64,000 nucleotides of DNA from Gammaproteobacteria bacterium (GCA_029210875.1 JARGFJ010000001.1:62001-126000), one strand, 5' to 3'; positions 25,480 to 37,197 are shown, counted from the stretch's first letter. Program-made: numbers and translations. The notes: generated by a model not told the origin, from the letters alone.

Positions 25480-26724
25480 ATGAATGAATTTACCTGGATA
25501 TTTGTTGCGGCTTTGTCTGTCATGACAGTCGTTGAGTTATGGTTATCGTTGCGCCAAGGTCGATATGTGGCAGCTCACAGAGATAAGGTGCCTGATGCAT
25601 TTAGTGCGGATGTCTCGTTAGCATCACATCAAAAAGCTGCGGATTACACTATGGCTAAAGGACAATTTAATCGTGTTGAGACTGTCTTTGCCATGATTTT
25701 ATTGCTGATTTGGACCTTGGGTGGCGGATTAGAACTATTATCAACTGTTTGGCAAGGCTTTGCATGGCCTGAAATGGTAACGGGCATTGTCTTTATGCTG
25801 AGCTTCTTTGTTATCGGGACACTTATCGACTTACCTTTGTCTTGGTATAAAACCTTTGTGATGGAAGAAAAGTTCGGTTTTAATCGCAATACCCTCGCCT
25901 TGTTTTTTTCAGATACTGTAAAACAAACAGTATTGTTATTGATTATTGGTGCGCCATTAATCTGGCTTGCCTTATGGTTAATGAATAGTGCTGGTCAGTA
26001 TTGGTGGTTTTATTTGTGGGGTGCTTTTATCAGTTTTTCAGTCGTGATGATGTGGGCGTATCCCGCTTTTATTGCACCTCTATTTAATAAGTTTACCCCG
26101 CTTGAAGATGAAAAATTGCAAGCGAGAGTTGAGTCATTATTGTCACGCTGCGGATTCAAAAGCCAAGGTATTTATGTGATGGATGGTTCGCGTCGCAGCG
26201 GTCATGGTAATGCCTATTTCACCGGGCTTGGCAACAATAAACGTATCGTGTTTTTTGATACCTTGCTGTCAACGTTAAATGAAGATCAAATAGAAGCAGT
26301 ACTAGCGCATGAATTAGGCCATTTTAGACGTAAACATGTTATTAAAAATATGGTGGTGATGGCTGTATTAAGCCTGGTTGGATTAGCGTTATTAGGTTGG
26401 GCTGTAGCACAACCCTGGTTCTATTCAGGGTTAGGTGTCAGCACCCAAACCAATGCGATGGCATTAGTGTTGTTTATGTTAGTGGTGCCGGTGTTTAGTT
26501 TCTTTTTACATCCAATGATGACCTCATTATCCCGTAAATATGAATTTGAGGCTGACGCTTATGCGGCTTCTGTTTCCAGCAGCCAACATTTAATTGAAGC
26601 ATTAGTGGCCTTATATCAGGAAAATGCCAGTACCTTGACTCCTGATCCTCTAGTGTCGGCTATTTACGATTCACACCCACCAGCAACATTGCGTGTGGCA
26701 CATTTACAAGCTAGTCAACGGTGA
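25480..26724 (+). CDS. M48 family (Ste24/CaaX-type) zinc endopeptidase
   Basis: A 414-residue integral membrane metalloprotease with several helices in the N-terminal half (around residues 5-25, 67-90, 100-125, 147-175, 180-205) and HELGH at 277-281 as zinc site, with the third ligand in YEFEADAYA near 355. It resembles eukaryotic Ste24 and bacterial CaaX-type peptidases, presumably acting on membrane proteins. I chose ATG 25,480 over TTG 25,468. Its stop overlaps the next start as TGATG, so it is coupled to the small cytochrome gene. Confidence 0.88.
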   Translation: MNEFTWIFVAALSVMTVVELWLSLRQGRYVAAHRDKVPDAFSADVSLASHQKAADYTMAKGQFNRVETVFAMILLLIWTLGGGLELLSTVWQGFAWPEMVTGIVFMLSFFVIGTLIDLPLSWYKTFVMEEKFGFNRNTLALFFSDTVKQTVLLLIIGAPLIWLALWLMNSAGQYWWFYLWGAFISFSVVMMWAYPAFIAPLFNKFTPLEDEKLQARVESLLSRCGFKSQGIYVMDGSRRSGHGNAYFTGLGNNKRIVFFDTLLSTLNEDQIEAVLAHELGHFRRKHVIKNMVVMAVLSLVGLALLGWAVAQPWFYSGLGVSTQTNAMALVLFMLVVPVFSFFLHPMMTSLSRKYEFEADAYAASVSSSQHLIEALVALYQENASTLTPDPLVSAIYDSHPPATLRVAHLQASQR

Positions 26725-27005
26725 TGAGAACGCTGCTTTTAATGTCTATTATTGGATTGTCATCACCTGTAGTGTTTGCAGGTGAAGGACAAATATTGCA
26801 TGATGCCGCATGTTTGCAGTGTCATGCTTCGCTAACGGGTGGCAAGCCTACCAGCATTTATACGCGTGCAGATAGAAAAATAGCCACGTTTGCATCGCTA
26901 CAAAAACAGGTAAAAGGCTGTGCTGTTGCTGCCGATGTTGCCTGGTCTGACAAACAGCGCGCTCAAGTTGTACAGTATTTGTCTGAACGTTTTTATCATT
27001 TTTAA
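26724..27005 (+). CDS. Small secreted c-type cytochrome
   Basis: A 93-residue protein with a signal peptide (cut after about residue 19) and one haem-binding CLQCH site (30-34). No obvious distal Met ligand is seen, and the C-terminus ends in YLSERFYHF. It fits cytochrome c-like DUF proteins of unknown partner. The ATG overlaps the protease stop, so expression is coupled, but a functional tie to the protease is unclear. Confidence 0.75.
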   Translation: MRTLLLMSIIGLSSPVVFAGEGQILHDAACLQCHASLTGGKPTSIYTRADRKIATFASLQKQVKGCAVAADVAWSDKQRAQVVQYLSERFYHF

Positions 27006-27029
27006 TTTTGTAATAAGGACGTTAGCTAA

Positions 27030-28064
27030 TCAGTTTATTTTGATTTGATTACGACCTTTTTGTTTGGCTTTGTATAATGCACGATCAGCGCGGTCAATCA
27101 AGCTGCTTGGAGTGTCACCCAACTGGAAAAAGCTTAATCCTGCTGACACAGTAATTTGTCCTATCGATTTATCACTGTTTTTTTGTTTTAGATTGCTGTT
27201 GGCTAAATCAGAACGAATTGAATCTACAAGTTCAATTGCTTGTTGTTGTGTCAGATCAATCAGGATAAGCACCATCTCTTCACCGCCATAACGCGCAGCT
27301 ATATGCTCATTTGCACTATACTTTTTAAGGAGTGAAGCAAAAAACTGGATTACTCTATCACCAACGATATGACCAAAAGTATCATTGATGCGTTTGAAAT
27401 GGTCGAGATCGAATAAAGCAAGAGAAACACGATCACCGGATTCACTACATAATGTGTGTAGTTCTTTATCAAAGGCGCCACGGTTAAGCAGGCCAGTAAG
27501 ACCATCAATTTTGGCTATTTCTTTAACTTGTTCCAGTTCAGCCTTTAGCCTTGCCATTTCAATAGATGATTGTTCGAGCTCTAATTTGAGATCATTACTG
27601 CTGTTGGTTAAGGTTTGTGTATTTGCCAAAATTGAATTGACGATAGTTTTAAGTGTATCAATATCAGAACACTCATTAAGAATGGACTGAGTATCGTTTA
27701 GCTCTGCTGCACATTCAGAGGTGGTTGACTCTGCTTTATTAAGATTATTGATGGTGTTATCAACAACTAATTTAATACCATTGTTGGCATTTTCAAGTCG
27801 TTCTGGCATATCAAATAACACATATTTTTCAAACAATGCCTGGGTGATTTGTGATGTTATCGGCGCATTACAGCTAAGACGTTGATCTATTTCGTCACGT
27901 AATGCCTGATTTTTACCCGAAACATATTCATACCAAACGGCATAATTAACCGGGTTTACCGGCGTTTTATATTTGTTTATTAATGGCAATGCTTGCCTGA
28001 GATTTTCTGATGCTTCCTGCGCCAGCTCAGTATAAACAGGTGGAAATGATTTATTCCCGGACAT
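27030..28064 (-). CDS. GGDEF-domain diguanylate cyclase
   Basis: A 344-residue cytoplasmic protein. The N-terminal helical half (about 10-180, coiled toward the end) carries an NYAVWYEYVSGKN segment known from GGDEF proteins. The GGDEF domain follows from DGLTGLLNR (187) with GGEEM at 260-264 as active site, so cyclic di-GMP synthesis is expected. The RxxD inhibitory site is missing (SANE at that place), suggesting little product inhibition. Start ATG 28,064 has GAGG 9 bases upstream, better than GTG 28,079. Confidence 0.9.
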   Translation of the reverse strand: MSGNKSFPPVYTELAQEASENLRQALPLINKYKTPVNPVNYAVWYEYVSGKNQALRDEIDQRLSCNAPITSQITQALFEKYVLFDMPERLENANNGIKLVVDNTINNLNKAESTTSECAAELNDTQSILNECSDIDTLKTIVNSILANTQTLTNSSNDLKLELEQSSIEMARLKAELEQVKEIAKIDGLTGLLNRGAFDKELHTLCSESGDRVSLALFDLDHFKRINDTFGHIVGDRVIQFFASLLKKYSANEHIAARYGGEEMVLILIDLTQQQAIELVDSIRSDLANSNLKQKNSDKSIGQITVSAGLSFFQLGDTPSSLIDRADRALYKAKQKGRNQIKIN

Positions 28065-28089
28065 TATTCTATACCTCACACTGTAGCTT

Positions 28090-29379
28090 TTAATCTAGTA
28101 TATCAAGTTTAATTGTTATGTCACTGATTTTTAGTGATAATAACAAAAAAGATATAGAAAGGATAAGTGGTAGAGAAATTAAAATAAACCAACTTGAGAA
28201 ATTAAAAAGTGCTGCAATCATGGTTAAAACCAAAAAAGTCAGCATCATCATATTTTGAAGCCAGTTATTACCCGCGAGAATCGTGCCTAAGTGGGAAATG
28301 GGGGCATGATGTTGAATAAGTGTGTTGAGTGGCACTATAAATAAGCCACCAAATAGGCCAAAACATATAATAGCGATTGCAAACATCACGCTATCAGCTA
28401 GTTGTGGAAGCATCGATAAAACGATGATCTGCCCCAGTGCACCAATCGTGATTAAGTGACGATAAAAATGATTAGTCAGTTTACCCGCTATAACTGAACC
28501 GATAATGATGCCGATGCCAGCACAGGCCAGCAGACCTTGAATTATGATAGTGTTGGTTTCATGCAATACCAGTTTTGCAAAAGCGGGAAAGGTTGCCAAT
28601 ACTGTTTGGGAAACACCCCAAAACAATGATAACGCCAAAATAGCCAACCAAATCAATGGTGATTGCCGTAATAATATTACGTTGTTTTTTAATAATTGAC
28701 CTTGGCGATACTGTTGCCAATTAAACGGTCGAGCTTGTTTTTGTTTTCGAAGGTCGGGTAAGCCCAGTGCCAATAGGAATTCGATTAAAGAGAGTATCAC
28801 CAGCAACCAGCCCAAGGGCGCTATTAGCATCACTATTTGTTGTTCGCTATCAAAGTCATGTGGCGCTAAATAATGCTCAAATCCAACGGAAAACAAAACG
28901 ATGCCAGAGAGAATCGCAACAATGCTGGTGGCTTGTGTTAAACCATTAGCATGTGCAATTTTTTGATCGCCAACGAGTTCTCGAATGTAACCATATTTTG
29001 CAGGGGAGTAGATTGCACTTTGCAACGCCAATAAAAAGGTCATGCAAAAGGCAAAAATAAACCAACCCTGATAGTAACTGAACGTAATAAACAGGGTGAG
29101 AATAATGGTCATGAATGCAGCCCATTGCATTATTCTTGGTTTGGCAAAACGATCAGCTAAAAAACCTGATGGCGTAAATGAGAGAATGAATGGTAGTAAT
29201 ATCAGAGCGTTAATCAGTGCTGTTAACACTACTTGCTGATTATCATCATAGATCTTAAAAACGGTATTTTGAATAATGATTTTGTGGCCTAAATCAACAA
29301 AGGCATTGATAAAGGCAATAATGAGAAAGAGGATGAAGTGAGTCGTTCGATACAAGGATGGACGAAGCGCCACTCTCAT
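28090..29379 (-). CDS. LplT-like MFS transporter (lysophospholipid flippase)
   Basis: A 429-residue MFS protein with 12 predicted helices. The start AFINAFVDLGHKIIIQN and SGFLADRFAKPRIMQ resemble LplT and the MFS part of Aas-like fusions, which flip lysophospholipids across the inner membrane for reacylation. No Aas acyltransferase is adjacent. It is followed by the cyclase gene and preceded by a universal stress protein 9 bases away, so the three may share a transcript. Confidence 0.75.
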   Translation of the reverse strand: MRVALRPSLYRTTHFILFLIIAFINAFVDLGHKIIIQNTVFKIYDDNQQVVLTALINALILLPFILSFTPSGFLADRFAKPRIMQWAAFMTIILTLFITFSYYQGWFIFAFCMTFLLALQSAIYSPAKYGYIRELVGDQKIAHANGLTQATSIVAILSGIVLFSVGFEHYLAPHDFDSEQQIVMLIAPLGWLLVILSLIEFLLALGLPDLRKQKQARPFNWQQYRQGQLLKNNVILLRQSPLIWLAILALSLFWGVSQTVLATFPAFAKLVLHETNTIIIQGLLACAGIGIIIGSVIAGKLTNHFYRHLITIGALGQIIVLSMLPQLADSVMFAIAIICFGLFGGLFIVPLNTLIQHHAPISHLGTILAGNNWLQNMMMLTFLVLTMIAALFNFSSWFILISLPLILSISFLLLSLKISDITIKLDILD

Positions 29380-29388
29380 CTCTACTCT

Positions 29389-29832
29389 TTAATTGTCTTG
29401 CAGTCGAACAGCTAATACATCACAGTGTGCATGGTGTAAAACGGCATTTGCGGTAGAACCGAGTAATAGTTGAATACCATGTCGACCATGAGAGCCGATA
29501 ACAATTAAATCAACATTATTTTCATCGGCAAGTCGAACAATATCATGACGTGTCGTGCCAAATTCTACCCATTGATTGTCTGTGCTAATAGTGAGTTCTT
29601 GTGCCAGTTTAGCAATTTGACTTTTCGCAGACTGCAACATGCTGTCTCGCATATCAAGATCAACACCGATCATCGGCTCATAAGCAAAATCAGTGATCGG
29701 ATAGTCTTCAATAACGTGACAAATACTTAACTTTGCATTGTGTTGTTGAGCTAGTTGACGTGCACGTTGTAACACCTGTTGATTATGTTGAGAGAAATCT
29801 GCGGCAATCAAAATATGCTGGTAAATAGTCAT
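29389..29832 (-). CDS. Universal stress protein UspA family
   Basis: A 147-residue protein with the Usp fold: MTIYQHILIAADFS at the start (beta1), DLIVIGSHGRHGIQLLLGS at the ATP-binding G-2X-G-9X-G(S/T) motif near the C-terminus, and a final VLAVRLQ strand. ATG 29,832 sits 8 bases after GGGAG. It is a cytoplasmic stress-survival protein; its precise role is unknown. Confidence 0.9.
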   Translation of the reverse strand: MTIYQHILIAADFSQHNQQVLQRARQLAQQHNAKLSICHVIEDYPITDFAYEPMIGVDLDMRDSMLQSAKSQIAKLAQELTISTDNQWVEFGTTRHDIVRLADENNVDLIVIGSHGRHGIQLLLGSTANAVLHHAHCDVLAVRLQDN

Positions 29833-29906
29833 GAGCAATACTCCCTATAGTGAAAAACAGGCAGACATAGGAGCATGCCTGCCTAAAGCCTAAATTAGTT
29901 AGCCGA

Positions 29907-30848
<942 letters not shown>

Positions 30849-30979
30849 TTATCTCCAAAAATTCGGCATAGTTTAATTAGACCTAGATTACCCATTGCTG
30901 TGCATTTGGTAAAGTAGTTAACTTCAAAAGCTGTGTTAATATACGAGGCTAAATCGTTGGCTTAACTGGAATTATCACA

Positions 30980-33277
30980 TTGGCTCAGGCAACACGAGTA
31001 AACAACAAAGATGGACAAACGGCTGGTTCAGGCGCAGTAAGCTTTCGCTTACGTGAGGCCGCGCTTATTTTAGCGCTAGCGCTTGCGGGCTATTTATTAT
31101 TGTCATTATGGACCTATCAACCAACCGATCCGGGTTGGTCAACAACAGGCATGAATGATGTTGTCGCGAATCGTGGTGGCATAGTTGGAGCCTGGTTGGC
31201 TGATATTTTATTGTATGGCTTTGGTTTCCCTGCATACCTGTCACCTTTAATGTTAGCTTTCAGTGGATGGCTTTTATTCAGTTGGGGTAAAACGGCTGAT
31301 TCAGATGATGCGTTACATTTCTGGGTGCTCAAAGCAATGGGTTTAATTATGGCCTTATCTGCTGCCAGTGGTTTATCAGCCTTAAGCTTGATCAGTTACG
31401 CTCAGTTATTGCCGCTGGGTGCCGGTGGTGTACTTGGTGAAGTTGTCGGTCATGGGTTTGTGTCGGTATTTGGTACATCAGGCACAACCTTGTTGCTATT
31501 GGCAATATTACTCACTGGTGTCACCTTATTCACAGGATTGTCATGGTTAATGGTCATCGACCGTTTAGGTGGGTTAGCACTATGGATCATGACTTACACT
31601 GCACGCCGGATCCGCGAATTAAACCTTAAATTAGCTGCTAATCAGGCCAAGCAACAGCGACAAGATAATTTTAAAGAGCAAAGTGAAAAACTAAAACAGC
31701 GAAGCAAGGTACGTGTAGAACCAACGATAATCCCTACAGAACCAAGTAAACGTGAAGAAAAAGAACGCCAAGTGCCTCTTTTTGAAACGCCAGATGCCGG
31801 TAGTAGCATGCCTGCACTTGCCTTGCTAGATATGGCGCAAGCCAGCAAAGGCGGTTATAGCGAAGAGGTGTTGCAAGCCTTATCACGACAAGTTGAACTT
31901 AAACTCAAAGATTTTGGGGTTGAAGTCCAAGTGGTTGAAGTACAACCTGGACCCGTTGTCACACGGTTTGAGTTGCAACCTGCCGCTGGTATTAAAGTAA
32001 GTCGTATCAGTGGTTTGGCTAAAGATTTGGCGAGAGCGTTATCACTCAGCAGTGTACGTGTAGTTGACGTTATTCCCGGTAAACCTGTCGTTGGATTAGA
32101 GATCCCGAATGAACATCGTGACATTGTAAGACTGCGTGAAATCTTAGGTTGTGCGGAATACGAAAATAGTAAGTCACCATTAATGATGGCATTAGGTAAA
32201 GACATTGCCGGTCGACCTGTTGTTGCCAATCTCGAAAAAATGCCACATTTATTGGTTGCCGGTACCACTGGTTCAGGTAAATCGGTTGCTGTTAATGCTA
32301 TGATTTTAAGTCTGTTGTACAAATCAACACCTGAACAAGTTCGCATGATCATGGTTGATCCTAAAATGTTGGAATTGTCGATTTATGAAGACATCCCACA
32401 TCTATTAACACCGGTTGTTACCGATATGAAGCAAGCGGCAAATGCCCTTCGCTGGTGTGTGGCAGAAATGGAGCGTCGTTATCCATTAATGGCAGCACTA
32501 GGTGTTCGTAATATTGCTGGTTTTAACAAGAAAGTAAAAGATGCCATTGAGCGTGGTGAACCGATTACTGATCCAACCGTTGATTTAGTTGCTGGTGAAC
32601 CTGCTCCCTACCTGGAGCCACTACCATTCATTGTTGTCATCATTGATGAGTTAGCAGATATGATGATGGTGGTGGGTAAGCAAGTTGAAGAGTTAATTGC
32701 TCGTCTTGCCCAAAAAGCACGTGCAGCGGGTATTCATCTGATTCTTGCGACACAACGTCCTTCGGTCGATGTTATTACAGGTCTGATTAAAGCAAATATT
32801 CCTACTCGTATTGCGTTTCAGGTTTCTTCGCGTATTGACTCACGCACAATTCTGGATCAGATGGGGGCGGAACAGTTATTAGGTCAGGGTGATATGTTGT
32901 ATCTACCACCCGGCTCCGGTTTGCCTGAGCGTGTACATGGTGCTTTTGTTGATGATCATGAAGTGCATAAAGTGGTCGATTTCTTGAAGAAAATGGCGCA
33001 ACCCAATTATCTTGAAGAGATCACTCAAGATAGCGCTAATGATGACGGTGATGGCGCGTTTGGCGATGCCAGTGATGGTGAACAAGATGCGCTGTATGAT
33101 CAAGCTGTTCAAATCGTTGTAGAGTCTCGAAGAGCATCGGTATCAGGCATACAACGTCGCTTAAAAATTGGTTATAACCGAGCTGCACGTATTGTAGAAG
33201 CAATGGAAGCTGCAGGCGTTGTATCATCAATGCAAGGTAATGGCAGCCGTGAAGTATTAGCACCACCACGAGATTAA
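30980..33277 (+). CDS. ftsK: DNA translocase FtsK
   Basis: A 765-residue septal DNA pump. The N-terminal part has about four or five membrane helices (25-45, 75-95, 110-135, 150-200), then a rather short linker (about 210-270), the RecA-like motor with Walker A GTTGSGKS near residue 428 and [10 protein letters not shown] as Walker B, and a C-terminal gamma winged helix ([20 protein letters not shown]) that reads KOPS. The start is TTG at 30,980; no ATG fits before the first helix. lolA follows. Confidence 0.95.
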   Translation: MAQATRVNNKDGQTAGSGAVSFRLREAALILALALAGYLLLSLWTYQPTDPGWSTTGMNDVVANRGGIVGAWLADILLYGFGFPAYLSPLMLAFSGWLLFSWGKTADSDDALHFWVLKAMGLIMALSAASGLSALSLISYAQLLPLGAGGVLGEVVGHGFVSVFGTSGTTLLLLAILLTGVTLFTGLSWLMVIDRLGGLALWIMTYTARRIRELNLKLAANQAKQQRQDNFKEQSEKLKQRSKVRVEPTIIPTEPSKREEKERQVPLFETPDAGSSMPALALLDMAQASKGGYSEEVLQALSRQVELKLKDFGVEVQVVEVQPGPVVTRFELQPAAGIKVSRISGLAKDLARALSLSSVRVVDVIPGKPVVGLEIPNEHRDIVRLREILGCAEYENSKSPLMMALGKDIAGRPVVANLEKMPHLLVAGTTGSGKSVAVNAMILSLLYKSTPEQVRMIMVDPKMLELSIYEDIPHLLTPVVTDMKQAANALRWCVAEMERRYPLMAALGVRNIAGFNKKVKDAIERGEPITDPTVDLVAGEPAPYLEPLPFIVVIIDELADMMMVVGKQVEELIARLAQKARAAGIHLILATQRPSVDVITGLIKANIPTRIAFQVSSRIDSRTILDQMGAEQLLGQGDMLYLPPGSGLPERVHGAFVDDHEVHKVVDFLKKMAQPNYLEEITQDSANDDGDGAFGDASDGEQDALYDQAVQIVVESRRASVSGIQRRLKIGYNRAARIVEAMEAAGVVSSMQGNGSREVLAPPRD

Positions 33278-33351
33278 TCGGCAACCATTGTGGTGTTGAG
33301 CATGTCAAATTGACACCCTTAAACAACCAATTTAATTATCTGGATTTTAAA

Positions 33352-33996
33352 ATGACAGTAAAAAATCTACTTCGTAGTAGTCTATCTGTATTGATGCTGG
33401 TAATGCCTGTTGCACTTTTTGCTGCTGAATCAGCAACAGAAAAACTCAATGTGTTTGTACAAACAGTTGTGACCTTTAAAGCAAACTTTAAGCAAACGGT
33501 TATTGATCAACAAGGCAAAGTAATAGAAGAAGCTCGAGGTGTCTTTGTTTTAGAAAGACCGGGGAAATTTCGTTGGGATTATACATCGCCTTACCCACAG
33601 CATATTGTCGCCGATGGAACTCGGATTTGGTTTTATGATGTTGATTTAGAGCAAGTCACAGTCAAATCGCAACAGGAAGCGTTAACGGATACACCGGCAA
33701 CGTTACTGTCAGGTGAAATGTTGCCCCAAGATAAGTACTCACTTACAGATATAGACTCTGATGATGGTTTGTTATGGGTCCAACTTGTGCCAAAAGATGC
33801 AGAGTCAAACTATCAAACAGTGACACTGGCATTTGATGACGCTGGCTTACGTCAAATGTTAATGAAAGACAGTTTTGACCAACGTACACGTTTAGTGTTT
33901 AGTCAGGCTAAAGAAAACCTTGAATTAGAGACCGATGAATTTAAGTTTGTCCCGCCACAAGGTGTTGATGTTGTTGGTGATGTCCAAGGAAACTAG
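33352..33996 (+). CDS. lolA: Outer-membrane lipoprotein carrier protein LolA
   Basis: A 214-residue periplasmic chaperone that takes lipoproteins from LolCDE to LolB. The signal peptide covers about residues 1-22 (LLRSSLSVLMLVMPVALFAA). The mature part has the LolA pattern GVFVLERPGKFRWDYTSPYPQHIVADG, a partly open beta barrel. ATG 33,352 fits the signal peptide and has GGA 7 bases upstream. The order ftsK-lolA-rarA is conserved. Confidence 0.93.
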   Translation: MTVKNLLRSSLSVLMLVMPVALFAAESATEKLNVFVQTVVTFKANFKQTVIDQQGKVIEEARGVFVLERPGKFRWDYTSPYPQHIVADGTRIWFYDVDLEQVTVKSQQEALTDTPATLLSGEMLPQDKYSLTDIDSDDGLLWVQLVPKDAESNYQTVTLAFDDAGLRQMLMKDSFDQRTRLVFSQAKENLELETDEFKFVPPQGVDVVGDVQGN

Positions 33997-34001
33997 CCAA
34001 C

Positions 34002-35327
34002 GTGAACTTGTTTGACAATAGTGATGATATTTCGGGACGACCATTAGCCGATCGAATGCGGCCTAAGTCGCTAGATGATTATATCGGTCAGAAACATCTG
34101 TTGGCACAAGGTAAACCATTACGCCAAGCCATAGCATCAGGTCAGCCACACTCAATGATTTTTTGGGGGCCACCAGGTACTGGTAAAACTACCTTGGGAA
34201 AACTCATTGCTGGCTATTGCGAGATGGAATTTATCACGATTTCAGCAGTGCTGGCCGGAGTTAAAGAAGTCAGAGCTGCTGTGACCAGAGCGCAACAACT
34301 TCAACAAGAACACGGTAAGCGTACTTTATTGTTTGTCGATGAGGTGCATCGCTTTAACAAATCACAGCAAGATGCATTTTTACCCTATGTTGAAGATGGC
34401 ACCTTTACGTTTGTTGGCGCGACTACTGAAAATCCTTCTTTTGAATTAAATAATGCGTTGTTATCACGCGCCAGAGTGTATGTATTACAGGCATTGCAAC
34501 CACAGGATCTTCGCGAAATTATTGATAGGGCTCTTAGTGATAGTAAGCTAGGTTTGGCCGATCGTGGTATTGCTTTTTCAGAAAAATTACGTGATGAATT
34601 GGCCAATACAGCCGATGGCGATGGACGACGAGTCTTAAATTTGCTCGAAATTGCGATCGATTTAGCTGATAGTAAAGGCCAGGATTATGTTGATGAACAT
34701 GATTTAGCAGAAGTGTTATCAGGAACGCTGCGTCGCTTTGATAAAGGTGGTGAGGCGTTTTATGATCAAATTTCTGCCTTACATAAATCTGTGCGAGGCT
34801 CATCCCCTGATGCAGCCCTATACTGGCTTTGTCGTATGTTGGATGGAGGTTGTGACCCCATTTATTTAATGCGACGTATTGTCCGAATGGCAAGTGAAGA
34901 TATTGGCAATGCTGATCCAAGAGGCTTGCGTATAGCGCTAGATGCCTGGGAAAGTTTTGAAAAACTGGGCAGGCCTGAAGGTGAATTGGCAATTGCTCAA
35001 GCAGTTGTGTATTTAGCCAGTGCACCTAAGAGTAATGCGGTTTATACGGCATTTAAAGCGGCAATGAGTGATGTAAAAGCAATGGGTTCGGTTGAAGTGC
35101 CTATTCACTTACGCAATGCACCAACCAAGCTAATGTCAGAATTGGGTTATGGCAAGGAATACCGGTACGCTCATGACGAACCAGATGCCTATGCCGTTGG
35201 TGAAAACTATTTTCCTGAGGCCATGCCGGAAAGACAGTATTATCATCCGGTAAATCGTGGTTTAGAGATCCAAATAGCAGATAAATTAAAACGACTTAAG
35301 TTATTAGATCAACAGGTTAAAAAATAA
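34002..35327 (+). CDS. rarA: Replication-associated recombination protein A (AAA+ ATPase)
   Basis: A 441-residue AAA+ protein of the RarA/MgsA/WRNIP1 family acting at stalled forks. Walker A GPPGTGKTT at 56-64, Walker B TLLFVDEVHRFNK near 105, sensor 1 GATTENPSFE, then the lid and tetramerisation domain (ALYWLCRMLDGGCDPIYLMR). The start is GTG at 34,002, with AAGGA about 11 bases upstream, 5 bases after lolA. Confidence 0.95.
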   Translation: MNLFDNSDDISGRPLADRMRPKSLDDYIGQKHLLAQGKPLRQAIASGQPHSMIFWGPPGTGKTTLGKLIAGYCEMEFITISAVLAGVKEVRAAVTRAQQLQQEHGKRTLLFVDEVHRFNKSQQDAFLPYVEDGTFTFVGATTENPSFELNNALLSRARVYVLQALQPQDLREIIDRALSDSKLGLADRGIAFSEKLRDELANTADGDGRRVLNLLEIAIDLADSKGQDYVDEHDLAEVLSGTLRRFDKGGEAFYDQISALHKSVRGSSPDAALYWLCRMLDGGCDPIYLMRRIVRMASEDIGNADPRGLRIALDAWESFEKLGRPEGELAIAQAVVYLASAPKSNAVYTAFKAAMSDVKAMGSVEVPIHLRNAPTKLMSELGYGKEYRYAHDEPDAYAVGENYFPEAMPERQYYHPVNRGLEIQIADKLKRLKLLDQQVKK

Positions 35328-35353
35328 TTAAGCACGCCTGACTGTCTGCATGA

Positions 35354-36406
35354 CTACCAGCCAATAAGATAGCGACTATTGTGTTTTAATAATGATTTGA
35401 CACAGTATGCAATCACCATACATAGGCCTGTTACACCAAATGTAATACTCAGCCATATGACTATCTGAGGTATGTTCGGAAATAAAAAGAACAGTGGATA
35501 CTGATCGGTTATATGTAATATCCAGGTATGCAAAAAGTAAATTGCAAAACTGGATGAAGCGAGTAATTTTAACCCGGGTATGGTTTTGTGCTGATAACGA
35601 TGGAGTAGTGATATAAAAAAGAAACACACAGCTATTTTTTGAAAAAGGTTGATATCAAAAATGGCATACGACAACAGTTCGTTCTTATAAACATTACCCC
35701 TAGAATCAAAATACGCTGATTGTAGCGCTGACAATACAAGTACGGTTATCGCTAAAATTAGCGTTTTGCCCTTAAGTAACTGTTCAAATTCACGACGATT
35801 GATCGAGCAGTTTATGCCCAATAAATAGACTGGAATAAAATAAATCACTGAATGGATAGGCGATAGATTTAGAACCGGTCTATGTGCAAAAAATGCAGAA
35901 AAGACTAATAAAACCAGCATGATGGTGAGTCTGGAAACGAGCGCTAATCTGATATAGCGTATAAAGATCGGTGACAGTAAAAACATAATCATGATAAAGG
36001 GAATGTACCAGTAGGCGTACATGATCCGACCTGTCCACAAATAGCTGGCATAAAGTTGTAGATAGTCATACCAAGTTGAAATATCCGAAGATATCAATAA
36101 GGACTGAAATGGAAATGCTTCTGAAGAAAATGCAAAATATAGAAAGCCCAAGGTTGAAAGCATCAAATAGGGGGCTAAAACATTTTTCGCTTTTTTGATC
36201 ATAAAGTCTTTTAGTTCAAAGTCTTTATAGAAAATATGATGGAAAAAAAAGCCCGAAATAAAGACAAACAAAGTGGTTCCACCAGACACGATATTGACGA
36301 TTACTTTTTCGCTGAAACTATCAATTGACCAGCCACCATAGGAATGACCGGTGACAATAAAGAGAATGGCTATACCTCTTAGATAATCGAACGATACTAA
36401 ACGCAT
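35354..36406 (-). CDS. Acyltransferase 3 family membrane protein
   Basis: A 350-residue protein with about ten hydrophobic segments. The start FDYLRGIAILFIVTGHSYGG carries the catalytic-type histidine of acyltransferase-3 (OafA/NodX-like) enzymes, which O-acylate envelope sugars. It is convergent with rarA and 24 bases downstream of rsmJ. AT-rich with no obvious cluster partners; the substrate is unknown. Confidence 0.82.
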   Translation of the reverse strand: MRLVSFDYLRGIAILFIVTGHSYGGWSIDSFSEKVIVNIVSGGTTLFVFISGFFFHHIFYKDFELKDFMIKKAKNVLAPYLMLSTLGFLYFAFSSEAFPFQSLLISSDISTWYDYLQLYASYLWTGRIMYAYWYIPFIMIMFLLSPIFIRYIRLALVSRLTIMLVLLVFSAFFAHRPVLNLSPIHSVIYFIPVYLLGINCSINRREFEQLLKGKTLILAITVLVLSALQSAYFDSRGNVYKNELLSYAIFDINLFQKIAVCFFFISLLHRYQHKTIPGLKLLASSSFAIYFLHTWILHITDQYPLFFLFPNIPQIVIWLSITFGVTGLCMVIAYCVKSLLKHNSRYLIGW

Positions 36407-36430
36407 GAAGTGTCCTATCTGGAAAGTTGG

Positions 36431-37189
36431 CTAAAAAGTGATATAGACATCATAGCGCGTATTCTTGCTTTCAATTTTCGTTGATGGTGTTTGATCGCCG
36501 ACAAAAGGCGCTGATTTTGGCCGTTTAACGACCACTCTTTTTTTTGCAGTAGTGAGGGCAGAAGTGAGTAATTGCTCGCTATCGGTGTCAGGTCCTGCAA
36601 GTTGATGTAACAGTTGCATCTCTTTTTTAACGAGTGCTGTTTTATCGCGACCTGGATACATGGGATCCATATAGATGACATCAGGATAATCAATTGTAGC
36701 TAGCTGTTGAAGATAGCTGACGGAATCTTGATTAACTAACTTCATTCGACTGATGATAGGCGCAATTTCACTATTATTTACCGCTCGAATTAAAGCATCA
36801 CTCAGTAGGGTGGCAATTAAAGGGTTACGTTCAACCAAGGTCAGTTCACAGCCTAAATGAGCTAAAACAAACGCATCACGGCCAAAGCCCGCTGTTGCAT
36901 CTATTACGGTGGGCGTTGCTCCTTTTTTTAGGCCGATTGCTTTAGCTAAAGGTTGGCCTCGTCCGCCTCCAAATTGACGACGATGGGCGTTTTTTCCTGC
37001 TTCAAAATCAATAAAGATAGGATTACCTAAATCAGGAGCACGGATTTCGATATGCTCATTATCAACGACAAGCTGAATTTGCTGCGAATCTAGCTCAGTA
37101 TAGGGAAGGGCTAACTTTATTGCTAATGATTGCGCGATTGCTTGTAAGCTGGCATCAGTACAGCTAATTGATAAGGACAGTGCTTGCAC
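36431..37189 (-). CDS. rsmJ: 16S rRNA m2G1516 methyltransferase RsmJ
   Basis: A 252-residue SAM methyltransferase. GGRGQPLAKAIGLKKG precedes the SAM motif VIDATAGFGRDAFVLA, and DVIYMDPMYPGR is the catalytic-type DPMYP motif of RsmJ. The typical C-terminal VVVKRPKSAP is present. It starts 8 bases after the beta-propeller gene on the same strand. Confidence 0.93.
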   Translation of the reverse strand: MQALSLSISCTDASLQAIAQSLAIKLALPYTELDSQQIQLVVDNEHIEIRAPDLGNPIFIDFEAGKNAHRRQFGGGRGQPLAKAIGLKKGATPTVIDATAGFGRDAFVLAHLGCELTLVERNPLIATLLSDALIRAVNNSEIAPIISRMKLVNQDSVSYLQQLATIDYPDVIYMDPMYPGRDKTALVKKEMQLLHQLAGPDTDSEQLLTSALTTAKKRVVVKRPKSAPFVGDQTPSTKIESKNTRYDVYITF

Positions 37190-37197
37190 AGGAGTTG

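Noticed and set aside
27030-28064. Allosteric RxxD inhibitory site in the diguanylate cyclase
   Set aside because: The expected place reads SANE, so no I-site is present.
31855-32352. 165-codon minus-strand frame
   Set aside because: It is antisense to the FtsK motor domain, which is certain.
34534-35025. 163-codon minus-strand frame
   Set aside because: It is antisense to rarA and has a composition typical of reverse-strand translation.
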